DNA from: Pseudoduganella flava
GTDB taxonomy: Bacteria > Pseudomonadota > Gammaproteobacteria > Burkholderiales > Burkholderiaceae_D
Reading direction: 5' to 3'
Assembly: GCF_007830495.1 (NCBI RefSeq)
Contig: NZ_VLKW01000001.1
Span: forward strand, 496,001 to 560,000
DNA: 64,000 nucleotides
The notes below the pieces were generated by a model. It was not told the DNA's origin. It did no database searches and was given only the letters and a program-made list of their open reading frames with translations. Each line of letters opens with the position of its first letter. Within the stretch, counting starts at the first letter, position 1. Both the position numbers and the translations under genes were made by a program. Positions 16,452 through 25,888 of the stretch are shown here, in pieces.

Positions 16452-19400
16452 GTGACGAAGCACTCGAACAAGGTGCGGGCCCCCGCACGCCTGAACCGCA
16501 GGACCGCGCTGGCGATCGCCGCATCGATGCTGGCCGCGAACGCCGCATTCGCGCAGCAGGCGGCGCCGGAAGACACGGCCGCCGCGCCGGAACAGGCGCA
16601 GGCCGCGCAACCCGCCGCGGAACACAAGCGGCAGGGCCGCGCGGACGGTGTCTCCGAGAGCAACGTGGTGATGGTGGTGGGCACGCGCAAGTCGGTCGCT
16701 TCCGCGATCGACCGCAAGATCCGCAACTCCACGATCTCCGACTCGCTCGTGGCCGAGGACATCAACCAGTTCCCGGACAAGAACGTGGGCGAGGCGCTGT
16801 CGCGCATCACCGGCGTGCAGCTGTCGCGCTCCTTCGGCGAAGGTTCGCAAGTGTCGATCCGCGGCGTCGAGCCGGACCTGAACCGGGTCGAGATCAACGG
16901 CATGTCGGTGCTGTCGACCACCGGCGGCGCGGGCCGCGGCGCCGAGCTGCGCGAGCTGGCGTCCGAGCTGATCTCGTCGATCGACGTGATCAAGGGCGTC
17001 ACGGCCGACATGACCGAAGGGGGCGTGGGCGGCAGCGTCATCATCAAGACCCGCAAGCCGCTCGACTTCACGAAACCCACGGTGGCCACGACGATCTCCG
17101 GCGAACATTCGACGAGCCGCGGCGGCGTGCAGCCCCGCGTGTCGCTGCTCCTGGCCGACAAATTCTTCAACAACAAGCTGGGCCTGATGGCCAACCTCGT
17201 GTACGACAAGGTCTACACGCAGAACGACTACGCCCGTAACACTTCGTGGCGCTTCCTGCGCGACTGGGATTACTCGGCTGAGAAGACGGTCGTCAGCAAG
17301 GACCCGGCACTGGCGGCGATCGGCACGGTCGGCGGCTGCGATGCGCTGTCCGGTACCGCGAAGACCGATTGCCAGAAGCAGTGGTACGACTATTCGCCGG
17401 GCACGCCGCGCTACGGCATCTGGACGCGCGACCACAAGCGCTCGTCCGCCGAGCTGACGGCGCAGTATGAAATCCAGAAGGGCTTCACGGCGTATGTGAG
17501 CTACCAGGACAACAAGCAGGACCAGCGCCTGAACGACCGCAACTACGGCACGGACTTCACCGCCGTCACGCGCCTGGCCAACGCCGGCAACGCACCGGTG
17601 TACAGCCCCGCGGGCGTCGTGACGACCGCGGGCACCTGCGCACCCGTCACCACGTCGGCCACGCCGGCGGGCGTGACGGTGGCGAACCACTACGTCACCG
17701 AATACACGGTCGGCAACTGCCTGTATGCGGGCGGGCAGGGCGGACAGGGCGCGTTCAGCACGTCGGCGCGCGACTTCGCCCTGGAAATCCGGTCGAAGTA
17801 CAAGACGGCCGGCTTCAACTTCAAGCGCGACCGCCTGGAAGTGGAAGGCCTGCTGGGCAAATCCTCGTCGGACTACAGCAGCGAGAGCAACAACATCGTC
17901 ATGACGCAGAATGCGCCGGGCCTGAAGGTGTCGCTGGATAGCCAGGGCCTGCCGCACTTCGCGTTCCCGGCGGCGTATTCGCCGGACGATCCGCGCTCCT
18001 ACGTGCAGGTGCAGTTGCAATACCGTCCGAGCGAAACGAAGAACACGGAAGACCAGGGCAAGCTGGACTTGAGGTACCGCCTCGACACGCCCTTCTTCTC
18101 GAAGCTGTGGTTCGGCGGCCAGGCCACCAAGGCGACCGCGAAGCAATACAACGGCGGCGGCTACCTGGCGAGCAACGGCAGCAACCTCGCCAGCACTGCC
18201 GACGACGTCAACGTGAAGAGCGCGAACGTCAACCAGACGATCGTCTACGACCCGCTGTGGAATGGCGCGCCGCGCGCACCGGAGACATTCGGCTTCGTCA
18301 ACAGCAGTTATGCCACGACCTATACGACGGCCGCCGGCATGCAGGCGCTCGTCAACGCGATCACGTCGCGCTCGCCCGGCTCGTTCTTCAGCGGCTATGG
18401 CGATGTGAGCAACCTGCCGAGCAGCTGGATCTCGCCGAACTATGCGGCCGCCGCGCCTTCGTTCGACACGTCGCACTTCAACCACGATTACGTGACCAAC
18501 GCACCGGGCAGCGACGGCAAGACGTATCCGCAGATTCCCGCCTACGCGGCCGAGGAGCGTGTGCGCGCCGCGTACGTGCGCCTGGACTGGAATACGGACA
18601 TCGGCGACTACACCATCGACGGCAATATCGGCGTGCGCTACACGCATACCCGCAGCCGGGCGAGCGGCCTGTACGCGAACAAGGTCCGCGTCTCATCGTC
18701 GCTGGGCAGCTCGAGCTATAACGATTACACGGTGTCCAACGGCGTCACGTCGGTGGAAAGCTCGTACCACGACGTGCTGCCGAGCGCGAACGCGCTGATG
18801 TGGCTTGTGCCGGACACGTTCCTCGTGCGCGTGGGCTGGGGCAAGGTGATGGCGCGGCCGAAGATCGACCTGCTGGCGCCGAACGCCACCTGTACCCTCA
18901 ACAGCGGCAACCAGCTGTTCGGCGGCGACAATACCGACGACTGCACGGCCGGCAACCCGGACCTGAAGCCGTTCCGCGCCACCAACAAGGACCTGTCGTT
19001 CGAATACTATCCCGGCAAGGATACGCAGGTGTCGGTGGGCCTGTTCCGCAAGGATATCTCCAGCTATATCCTGGAGAAGGTCGTCACGAAGAACGTCGAC
19101 ATCTTCCACGACGGCGGCAAGTGGGACGTGACGGGGCCGACGAACGGCAAGGGCGCCACGACGAAGGGCGTGGAGATCACCGCGCGTACCGCATTCACCT
19201 TCCTGCCCGGCTGGCTGGGCGGCTTTGGCGGCGATGCCAACTACACCCGCATGACGTACAAGTACGCGCCGGGCACGGAGCGCCTGAACCCGCTGGACAA
19301 TTCGGTGCTGCCGTATCCGGGCCTGTCGAAGAACAGCTACAACGTGGCGCTGTGGTACGACCGCGGGCCGATCAACGGCCGCATCGCGTACAACTACCGC

Positions 19401-19634
19401 GACCGCTACTACACGGGCGGCAACGACGTATCGGGCAATCCGAACTTCACCGAGAAGACCGGCTACCTCGATGCGAAGCTGCAGTATCGCTGGAACGATC
19501 ACGTCACGATCTCCCTGGAAGGCAAGAACCTGACGGACCAGGCGGAGACGACGGATGCGGGCGACCTGTTCCGCGTGAACGAATTGGCGTATCCTGGCCG
19601 GCGTTACTATCTGAGCATCTCACTGAAGAACTGA
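16452..19634 (+). CDS. TonB-dependent receptor, carbohydrate type (TIGR01782-like)
   Basis: This outer-membrane receptor would import oligosaccharides using TonB energy. It has a basic N-terminus with a signal peptide ending near ANAAFA, then a plug domain with FPDKNVGEALSRITGV and SIRGVEPDLNRVEINGM. These are typical of the Xanthomonas/Caulobacter carbohydrate receptors. A long 22-strand type barrel follows, ending in PGRRYYLSISLKN. GGAGGAG at 16439-16445 lies directly against the ATG at 16446 but at ideal distance from the GTG at 16452, so I place the start at GTG (1060 residues). A GH43 gene starts two bases after its stop, which points to arabinan or galactan side-chain fragments as ligands (inference). 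Confidence 0.9.
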   Translation: MTKHSNKVRAPARLNRRTALAIAASMLAANAAFAQQAAPEDTAAAPEQAQAAQPAAEHKRQGRADGVSESNVVMVVGTRKSVASAIDRKIRNSTISDSLVAEDINQFPDKNVGEALSRITGVQLSRSFGEGSQVSIRGVEPDLNRVEINGMSVLSTTGGAGRGAELRELASELISSIDVIKGVTADMTEGGVGGSVIIKTRKPLDFTKPTVATTISGEHSTSRGGVQPRVSLLLADKFFNNKLGLMANLVYDKVYTQNDYARNTSWRFLRDWDYSAEKTVVSKDPALAAIGTVGGCDALSGTAKTDCQKQWYDYSPGTPRYGIWTRDHKRSSAELTAQYEIQKGFTAYVSYQDNKQDQRLNDRNYGTDFTAVTRLANAGNAPVYSPAGVVTTAGTCAPVTTSATPAGVTVANHYVTEYTVGNCLYAGGQGGQGAFSTSARDFALEIRSKYKTAGFNFKRDRLEVEGLLGKSSSDYSSESNNIVMTQNAPGLKVSLDSQGLPHFAFPAAYSPDDPRSYVQVQLQYRPSETKNTEDQGKLDLRYRLDTPFFSKLWFGGQATKATAKQYNGGGYLASNGSNLASTADDVNVKSANVNQTIVYDPLWNGAPRAPETFGFVNSSYATTYTTAAGMQALVNAITSRSPGSFFSGYGDVSNLPSSWISPNYAAAAPSFDTSHFNHDYVTNAPGSDGKTYPQIPAYAAEERVRAAYVRLDWNTDIGDYTIDGNIGVRYTHTRSRASGLYANKVRVSSSLGSSSYNDYTVSNGVTSVESSYHDVLPSANALMWLVPDTFLVRVGWGKVMARPKIDLLAPNATCTLNSGNQLFGGDNTDDCTAGNPDLKPFRATNKDLSFEYYPGKDTQVSVGLFRKDISSYILEKVVTKNVDIFHDGGKWDVTGPTNGKGATTKGVEITARTAFTFLPGWLGGFGGDANYTRMTYKYAPGTERLNPLDNSVLPYPGLSKNSYNVALWYDRGPINGRIAYNYRDRYYTGGNDVSGNPNFTEKTGYLDAKLQYRWNDHVTISLEGKNLTDQAETTDAGDLFRVNELAYPGRRYYLSISLKN

Positions 19635-19635
19635 C

Positions 19636-20655
19636 ATGCGCCTCAACCTGTTCTCCTGTGCCGCGGGCGTCGTGCCCGCGTTTTTTTTCGTTTGCGGCGT
19701 CGCGTGCGCGCAGCCGGCATTCCACAACCCCCTCGTCACGCAACGGGCCGACCCGCACGTGACCTTGCAGCCGGACGGCTGGTACTACTTCACGGCCACC
19801 GTGCCGGAGTATGACCGCATCGAAGTGCGCCGCGCGCGCTCGCTGGACGACCTGGGCAAGGCCGATGCGAACGTCGTCTGGCGCAAGCACGCGCAAGGCG
19901 AGATGGGCGCGCACATCTGGGCGCCCGAGCTGCACCGCATCGACGGCAAGTGGTACCTGTACTTCACGGCCGGCCGCGCCGATGCGATCTGGGACATCCG
20001 GCTGTACGTGCTCGAATGTGGCTCCGACGACCCGCTGCGCGGCCCTTGGCTGGAGCGCGGCCAGCTGAAGACGGGCTGGGAATCGTTCTCGCTGGACGCG
20101 ACGACGTTCGCGCTGAACGGCCAGCGCTACCTGGTGTGGACGCAGCGCCCGCCCGAGGGCGACCAGCACCAGACCAACATCTACATCGCGAAGATGGCGA
20201 CGCCGCTGTCGCTGGCCGGCCCTGCCACCTTGCTGACGGAACCGGAGTACGGGTGGGAGCGCGTCAAGTACGCCGTCAACGAAGCGCCGGCCGTGCTGGT
20301 GAAGAACGGCCGCGTGTTCCTCACGTACTCGGCATCCGCGACGGACGCGAACTACGCGCTGGGCATGCTGACGGCGCGCGCCGACGCGAACCTGCTCGAC
20401 CGCGCCGCATGGACGAAGTCCGCACAACCGGTGTTCGCGACGAGCGCCGCGAACGGCCAGTACGGCCCCGGCCACAACTCCTTCACGACGACGCCGGACG
20501 GCAAGACCGACATCCTCGTCTACCACGCCCGCAACTACCGCGACATCGTCGGCGATCCGCTGCGCGACCCGAACCGCCACACCCGCGCCCAACCGATCAC
20601 GTGGCGCCCCGACGGCACCCCGGACTTCGGCATCCCGGTGGCCGACAAGCCCTGA
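19636..20655 (+). CDS. GH43-family glycoside hydrolase, secreted
   Basis: The 339-residue protein has a signal peptide (cleavage near GVACA-QPAF) and a five-bladed propeller of the GH43 type. ADPHVTLQPDGWYYF contains the expected catalytic base Asp, and GAHIWAPELHRIDGKWYLYF is the classic second motif. NEAPAVL carries the probable acid Glu. Enzymes of this kind release arabinose or xylose from pectin and hemicellulose side chains; the exact sugar is not predictable. It is two bases downstream of the TonB receptor and certainly cotranscribed. A repeat-rich convergent junction follows. Confidence 0.85.
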   Translation: MRLNLFSCAAGVVPAFFFVCGVACAQPAFHNPLVTQRADPHVTLQPDGWYYFTATVPEYDRIEVRRARSLDDLGKADANVVWRKHAQGEMGAHIWAPELHRIDGKWYLYFTAGRADAIWDIRLYVLECGSDDPLRGPWLERGQLKTGWESFSLDATTFALNGQRYLVWTQRPPEGDQHQTNIYIAKMATPLSLAGPATLLTEPEYGWERVKYAVNEAPAVLVKNGRVFLTYSASATDANYALGMLTARADANLLDRAAWTKSAQPVFATSAANGQYGPGHNSFTTTPDGKTDILVYHARNYRDIVGDPLRDPNRHTRAQPITWRPDGTPDFGIPVADKP

Positions 20656-20682
20656 TTCCCCACCATAACATTTCCGAAATTC

Positions 20683-20890
20683 GGGGACTGTCCCTCAAAA
20701 CAGGAAATATTTCCAAAAACGAGGGACAGTCCCCCGTGGTTGGGGCGCCACAAAACCGGCAGTGTTGTCGTGCTGGCGCAACGCGGCGCGATTTCTCTCA
20801 GAGGCAGAGGCGCAAGCCCGTGATGTGCGGAAAGGGGGAGGGACTGTCCCTCGAAACAGGAAATATTTCCTGAAATGAGGGACAGTCCCC
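20683..20890. repeat. Two GGGACTGTCCC...GAGGGACAGTCCC hairpin units
   Basis: Four palindromic cores lie at 20683-20694, 20723-20733, 20840-20850 and 20879-20890. They pair as outward arms of two units. Each unit contains the palindrome GGAAATATTTCC in the middle (20703-20714 and 20859-20870). The second unit is an almost perfect 51-bp palindrome. About 105 bp of unique sequence separates the units. They fill the convergent junction between the GH43 gene and rhaK. They could act as a two-way terminator or as REP-like elements; there is no T-run. Confidence 0.85.
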
Positions 20891-20897
20891 TGTGCGG

Positions 20898-22301
20898 TTA
20901 ACGCAACAGATCGAGCCAGCGGTCGCGGTAGGCGGGCCAGCCGCGCAGGGGCAGCGGGGTGGCGGGGCGGGCCGTGGCGGTGGGGGGCTCGCCCCAGTGG
21001 GCCAGCATCCAGCCGCCGCAGGTGGTGCCGCTCGCGTCGTCCGTCGTGGAGACCGTGGCGCCGGGGCGCAGCGCGGCCAGCAGCGGGGCGAAGTGCGGGT
21101 TGTTCGTGAAGCTGCCTTCGACGACGACGTCGCCCTGCGCGCCCAGCTGCGTCAGGCAGTAGTCGCTCATCAGCGCGCAGTACAGCGTGGCCAGCGCGGT
21201 GCGCTCGGTGTCGCCGGGCAGCGGCGGGCCGATGACGGAGCCGGTGCGGCCTGAGAACGGGCCGCCGGCGTCGGCGAACGCGGGCAGCGCGAACGTGCCC
21301 TGGTCGATCAGCTGCTGCAGGTCGGCCACGCCGCAGGCAGCCGGCTCGGCGCCGGCCAGCGCGGCGAATTCGCGCCCGCCCATGAAGCGGATGCACGGCA
21401 CCGGCTGGCCCAGCGCGCTGCAATTGGCCAGCATGTCCGCCTCTTCGCGCAAGCCGTCCAGCGCGCCGCCGGGCAACGCGGCGATGACCCACGTGCCGGT
21501 CGACAGCACGGCGGTCGCAGGGCCTGCCGCTGCATCGCCCGCTGCATCGCCCGTCACATTCAGGTGCCGCAGCAGCGAGGCATTGCTGTCATGGATACCG
21601 CACACGATGCGGCAGTGCGCCGGCAGGCCGGTACGCTGCGCAAGCGCCGGCAGCACGGGCCCCAGCGTGTCCCACGCGTTGAACAGCGGCGGCATCAAGG
21701 TATGCCAGCCCATCCGCTCGACGAGCGCCGAATACTGCTGGCGCGCCGGCTGCCACAGGTCCGTGTGACAGCCCAGCGACGTCACTTCGCCCGCCGCCAC
21801 GCCGGAGAGGCGCCACGCCCAGTACTGCGGATACATCAGGATGTGCCGCGTGCGCGCGAAGTCGGCGGGGAAGACCGCAGCCAGCCACGCCAGCTGCCGC
21901 CCCAGGTTCAGTCCAGCGGGCAGGGCAGGCGAGTATGTCGACGCATACGGCGCGCGCTGCGTCAGGTATTGCGCGCGCTGCTGCGCCGGCGGCTCGTATT
22001 CGTAGTCGAGCACCGGCAGCACGAGGCCATGCTCGTCCACCAGCGCGGCCGTCGCGCCGTGCGTCACGGGGACGATCGCGCCGACCGTGGCGATCGTTGC
22101 GAAGCGAGCGATCGTCTCCAGCATCCATTCCCAGATGGCGTCCGTGTCGTGATGCGGATAGGGTCCCGAGCGCAGCACCGTGTTGGCCTTGCGGCGCTCG
22201 GCCAGCTGCTGGCCTTGCGCGTCGATCAGCACCAGCTTGACGTTGGTCTTGCCGATGTCGAGGACGATGACCGCATCGTGCGTGCCTTCGCCGGCCGTCA
22301 C
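20898..22301 (-). CDS. rhaK: L-rhamnulokinase-type FGGY carbohydrate kinase
   Basis: This FGGY-family kinase of 467 residues most likely phosphorylates L-rhamnulose to rhamnulose-1-phosphate. Visible family parts are the N-terminal phosphate loop VLDIGKTNVKLVLID, GIHDSNASLL, the ATPase phosphate motif STGTWV and the C-terminal VVEGSFTNN. The start is GTG at 22301, overlapping the rhaQ stop by four bases. It is the last gene of rhaRSTPQK, the order known from the Rhizobium rhamnose operon, which supports the substrate. The sequence alone would also allow fuculokinase-like activity. Confidence 0.82.
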   Translation of the reverse strand: MTAGEGTHDAVIVLDIGKTNVKLVLIDAQGQQLAERRKANTVLRSGPYPHHDTDAIWEWMLETIARFATIATVGAIVPVTHGATAALVDEHGLVLPVLDYEYEPPAQQRAQYLTQRAPYASTYSPALPAGLNLGRQLAWLAAVFPADFARTRHILMYPQYWAWRLSGVAAGEVTSLGCHTDLWQPARQQYSALVERMGWHTLMPPLFNAWDTLGPVLPALAQRTGLPAHCRIVCGIHDSNASLLRHLNVTGDAAGDAAAGPATAVLSTGTWVIAALPGGALDGLREEADMLANCSALGQPVPCIRFMGGREFAALAGAEPAACGVADLQQLIDQGTFALPAFADAGGPFSGRTGSVIGPPLPGDTERTALATLYCALMSDYCLTQLGAQGDVVVEGSFTNNPHFAPLLAALRPGATVSTTDDASGTTCGGWMLAHWGEPPTATARPATPLPLRGWPAYRDRWLDLLR

Positions 22302-23338
22302 TTGGCCACCTTCTTCCCGCGCAGCAGCCGAGGCAGGGCGATTGTCACGAGCAGCAGCAGGCCGATCACGATCGTCATGTAGATGCCGGGGATGTTCGCC
22401 AGCGACAGCCCGTACGTCACCGTGCCGAGCGTCAGCACCGCCAGCATCACGCCGCCGATCGTGCCCGCGCCGCCGGCGATCGATACGCCGCCCAGGATCA
22501 CCATCGTGATCACTTCCAGCTCCCAGCCCATCGCGATGTTCGGCCGCGTGCTGCCGATGCGGCCCGTCAGCAGGAACGCGGCCAGGCCGGCCATCGCACC
22601 CGTCAGCATGAACAGCACGAGGCGGTAGCGGTCCACCTCGATGCCGGAGAAGCGTGCCGCGACCGGGTTGTTGCCGATCGCGTAGATTCGCCGGCCCCAG
22701 CGGGTGGCATGCAGCACGAACGCGAACAGCGCCGCGAACACGAGCAGCACGACGAATTCACGGGGGATCACGTCGAAGAAATAACCTTGCCCCCAGTCCG
22801 ACATCAGCTGCGGGTAGCCGGTGAACGCCTTGTCGCCGAGGACGACGGACGCCAGCCCGCGGAACAGCGACACGGTGCCGATCGTGACGACGATCGCCGG
22901 CAGGCCGAAGCGCGTCACCAGCACGCCGTTCAGCGTGCCGCACAAGGTGCCTGTCGCCAGCGCGACGAACAGCAGCGAAGCAGGCGGGAAGCCCGCTCCT
23001 TTCGCAAGGCCCATCGCGACCGACGACAGCGCGAGGGTGCCGGCCACCGAGATGTCGATCTCGCGGCAGATGATCAGCAGCGCCATCGGCAGCGCGATCA
23101 GCGCCTTCTCGCTGAAGTTGAACGTGCCGTCCGCCAGGTTGTACGGATCGAGGAACGTCGGCAGCAGCAGGCCGTTGGTGAGAAACGCGACGACGAACAG
23201 CAGCGCAAGCAGGGTTTCCCACTTGCCCAGCACCGTACGCACCTGCAGGCGCGGGCGGTCGAGGATCGTGTAACGCGAGGTCGTGGCGGAAGTACGGCCG
23301 GTCGTGGGATTGGTGGCGGTCATCGTCATGATGTTCAA
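22298..23338 (-). CDS. rhaQ: Rhamnose ABC transporter permease RhaQ
   Basis: An inner-membrane permease of the ribose/rhamnose (BPD_transp_2) family, 346 residues with about ten hydrophobic spans. It carries the family motif GNNPVAARFSGI and the loop GGVSIAGGAGTIGGV. The TTG at 23338 is supported by GGAG six bases upstream; internal ATGs at 23329 and 23323 are alternatives. It overlaps both rhaP and rhaK. It would form a heterodimeric channel with RhaP. Confidence 0.86.
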   Translation of the reverse strand: MNIMTMTATNPTTGRTSATTSRYTILDRPRLQVRTVLGKWETLLALLFVVAFLTNGLLLPTFLDPYNLADGTFNFSEKALIALPMALLIICREIDISVAGTLALSSVAMGLAKGAGFPPASLLFVALATGTLCGTLNGVLVTRFGLPAIVVTIGTVSLFRGLASVVLGDKAFTGYPQLMSDWGQGYFFDVIPREFVVLLVFAALFAFVLHATRWGRRIYAIGNNPVAARFSGIEVDRYRLVLFMLTGAMAGLAAFLLTGRIGSTRPNIAMGWELEVITMVILGGVSIAGGAGTIGGVMLAVLTLGTVTYGLSLANIPGIYMTIVIGLLLLVTIALPRLLRGKKVAK

Positions 23339-24336
23339 GCGGCGCTCCGGGGAGTATCAGTCAGGTGCAACGGCAGGATCTGCCGGCCACCGTGCTTGCG
23401 GTCGCGGGCGTTGATCAACACTGCGGCCAGGATCACGAGGCCCGTCAGCGCGCTTTGCCAGAACGGCGATACCTTCACCACCGGCAGCGCATTGCCGATC
23501 ACGGCGAGGAACAGGCCGCCCAGCACGGCGCCCGCGACGGTGCCGGTGCCGCCGGCGATGCTGATGCCGCCGATGACGCAGGCGGCGATCACGGTGAATT
23601 CGAAGCCATACGCGATCTCCGTGTACGCCACCGCGTAGCGCGCCACCCACAGGTAGCCGCACAGGCCCGCCATCAGGCCGGACAGCCCGTAAGTCCACAG
23701 CAACCGCCGTGCCATCGGGATGCCGACGTAGCGGGCCGACGACGGCGCATTGCCGATCGCGTACAGGTCGCGGCCGAAGCGGCTGTGACTCGCCAGGTAC
23801 CACGCGGCCAGCACGGCCAGCGCCGCGATCCACACGAGGTGCGTGACGCCGGCCAGGCGTAGCAAAGGAAACGCGATGAAGTCCTTCGGCATCTGGTGCG
23901 ACGACACCCACGCGCCGCCGGACAGCACGAACACCATGCCGCGGTACACGCTCATCGTGCCCAGTGTGACGACGATCGCCGGCAGTTCCAGGTAGCCGAT
24001 CAGGTAGCCGTTGACGAGCCCCAGCACGAGGCCCAGGCCGGCCGCGACCAGCACGACGACGGCCAACGGCAGGTCAGGGTTATGCGATGCGAGCATCGCC
24101 GCCGCCATGCCCGACAACGCCAGGTTCGACGCGACCGACAGGTCCACGCCGCGCGTGACGATCACCAGCATCTGCGCCAGCGCCAGCATGATCAGGAGCG
24201 TGCTGTCCGTCAGCAGGTTGGCGAGACTGGCACCCGTGACGAATACCGGTGCGCGCAGGCCGACCAGCAGCACGAGGGCCACGATGGACAGCGCAAGCAG
24301 GCTTTCGCGACGCACGAGATTAATTCGCAGCTTCAT
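23335..24336 (-). CDS. rhaP: Rhamnose ABC transporter permease RhaP
   Basis: A second BPD_transp_2-type permease of 333 residues, paralogous to RhaQ. It begins MKLRINLVRRESLLAL and contains GNAPSSARYVGIPM and GGISIAGGTGTVAG. The ATG at 24336 has a strong GGAGGAG site and overlaps the rhaT stop. The longer open frame upstream runs antiparallel through rhaT and is not coding. RhaP with RhaQ forms the inner-membrane pore for L-rhamnose uptake. Confidence 0.88.
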   Translation of the reverse strand: MKLRINLVRRESLLALSIVALVLLVGLRAPVFVTGASLANLLTDSTLLIMLALAQMLVIVTRGVDLSVASNLALSGMAAAMLASHNPDLPLAVVVLVAAGLGLVLGLVNGYLIGYLELPAIVVTLGTMSVYRGMVFVLSGGAWVSSHQMPKDFIAFPLLRLAGVTHLVWIAALAVLAAWYLASHSRFGRDLYAIGNAPSSARYVGIPMARRLLWTYGLSGLMAGLCGYLWVARYAVAYTEIAYGFEFTVIAACVIGGISIAGGTGTVAGAVLGGLFLAVIGNALPVVKVSPFWQSALTGLVILAAVLINARDRKHGGRQILPLHLTDTPRSAA

Positions 24337-25883
24337 GCCGCCTCCTCCAGCACGGCCCCGGATGCTGCCGCGCAGACGTTCTCCGGGGTCGCCTCGCAGC
24401 GCGCGAATTCGCGTTCGACGCGGCCCTGGTGCATCACGACGATGCGGTCCGACAGCCCCAGCACCTCCGGCAGTTCGGACGACACGAGTATCACCGACAG
24501 CCCCTGCTTCACCAGCTCGCCGATGAAGCGGTGCACGGCCGCCTTCGAACCGATGTCGATGCCCTTCGTGGGCTCGTCCAGGATGATCACTTTGGGATTC
24601 GTTGCCAGCCATTTCCCCAGCACGACCTTCTGCTGGTTGCCGCCCGAGAGTTCGGACACGTTCTGGCACAGGTGGTGCGCCTTCAGCTCCAGCTGTTCGC
24701 TGTACAGCCGGGCCACCGCCAGCGCTTCCTTGCGGGCACGCCTGCCGCGCAGGAAGAAGCCCAGGTGGTCCAGGATGGCCAGCGTGGCATTGTGCAGGAT
24801 CGGCAGCGACAGGTGCGCGCCCTGGTGCTGGCGGTCTTCCGGCACGTAGGCGATGCCGTGCGCGATCGCGTCGGCGGCACAGCCGATGGCGACTGCGCGG
24901 CCGTCGATCTTCACGTTGCCGGCGCTCTGCTTTGTCAGGCCGAACAGTGCCTGCATCACTTCCGAGCGGCCAGCCCCCACCAGGCCGTAGAAGCCCAGGA
25001 TCTCGCCCTTCCTCAGCTTGAACGATACGCCGTCGAACTCGGTCGGGTGGCAGAAGTTGTCCACCTCCAGCAGCACGGGGCCGGGCACGACGTGCGCCTT
25101 CGGATACGCCTCGTGCACGGCGCGGCCCACCATCAGCGACACCAGCTCGCCTTCGCTGATGTCGGCCAGCCGGCCGTCGGCGATGTACTGGCCGTCGCGC
25201 AGCACCGTGTAGCGGTCCGCCACGGCATAGATCTCGTCGAATTTATGGGAAATGAAGATGACGGCGGTGCCGGCTTCCTTCAGCTGGCGGATGATGCGAT
25301 ACAGCTCGGCGATCTCGCGCTGCGACAGCGCGGCCGTCGGCTCGTCCAGGATCACCACGCGCGCGTCCTGCGACAGCGCGCGCGCGATCTCGACGAAGTG
25401 GCGCTGCGCCACCGATAAATCCTTCACCTTGGTGCGCACCGGCAGCGGCACTTCGAGGCGGGCGAACAGCTGCTCGGCTTCGCGCTCGATGCGGCGCCAG
25501 TCGATGCGGCCGCCCCTGGCGGGCTGGCGGCCCACGTAGATGTTCTCGGCCACCGTCAGCTCGTCGAACATCACGCTTTCCTGGTGCACGGCCGTCACGC
25601 CCGCACGCATCGCATCCTGTGCATCGGTGAACGTCACGCGCTGGCCATCCAGGAAGATCGCGCCTTCGTCCGGCTGGTAGATGCCGGTCAGCGTCTTCAC
25701 GAGCGTGGACTTGCCGGCGCCGTTCTCGCCCAGCAGGGCCATCACTTCGCCGGCCCGCACCGTCAGCGCCACGTTGTTCAATGCCGTGATGCCGGCGAAG
25801 CGCTTGCAGATGCCTTCCAGGCGCAGCACGCTCTCGCCCGCCGGGCTGGCGTGCCCGGCGAGTGTGTCTGGTTTCGCTTGCAT
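24333..25883 (-). CDS. rhaT: Rhamnose ABC transporter ATP-binding protein RhaT
   Basis: A duplicated sugar ABC ATPase of 516 residues. The first half has Walker A GENGAGKSTL, signature LSVAQRHF and Walker B VVILDEPTAAL. The second half has a degenerate Walker A (GLVGAGRSEV), as usual in this family, plus LSGGNQQKVVLGKWL and VIILDEPTKGID. It energises transport by RhaP/RhaQ from the binding protein RhaS. It starts five bases after the rhaS stop region and overlaps rhaP. Confidence 0.93.
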   Translation of the reverse strand: MQAKPDTLAGHASPAGESVLRLEGICKRFAGITALNNVALTVRAGEVMALLGENGAGKSTLVKTLTGIYQPDEGAIFLDGQRVTFTDAQDAMRAGVTAVHQESVMFDELTVAENIYVGRQPARGGRIDWRRIEREAEQLFARLEVPLPVRTKVKDLSVAQRHFVEIARALSQDARVVILDEPTAALSQREIAELYRIIRQLKEAGTAVIFISHKFDEIYAVADRYTVLRDGQYIADGRLADISEGELVSLMVGRAVHEAYPKAHVVPGPVLLEVDNFCHPTEFDGVSFKLRKGEILGFYGLVGAGRSEVMQALFGLTKQSAGNVKIDGRAVAIGCAADAIAHGIAYVPEDRQHQGAHLSLPILHNATLAILDHLGFFLRGRRARKEALAVARLYSEQLELKAHHLCQNVSELSGGNQQKVVLGKWLATNPKVIILDEPTKGIDIGSKAAVHRFIGELVKQGLSVILVSSELPEVLGLSDRIVVMHQGRVEREFARCEATPENVCAAASGAVLEEAA

Positions 25884-25888
25884 GGCTG

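Noticed and set aside
20656-20897. Insertion-sequence remnant at the GH43/rhaK junction
   Set aside because: No transposase fragment or target duplication is seen; the content is explained by the palindromic units and unique spacer.
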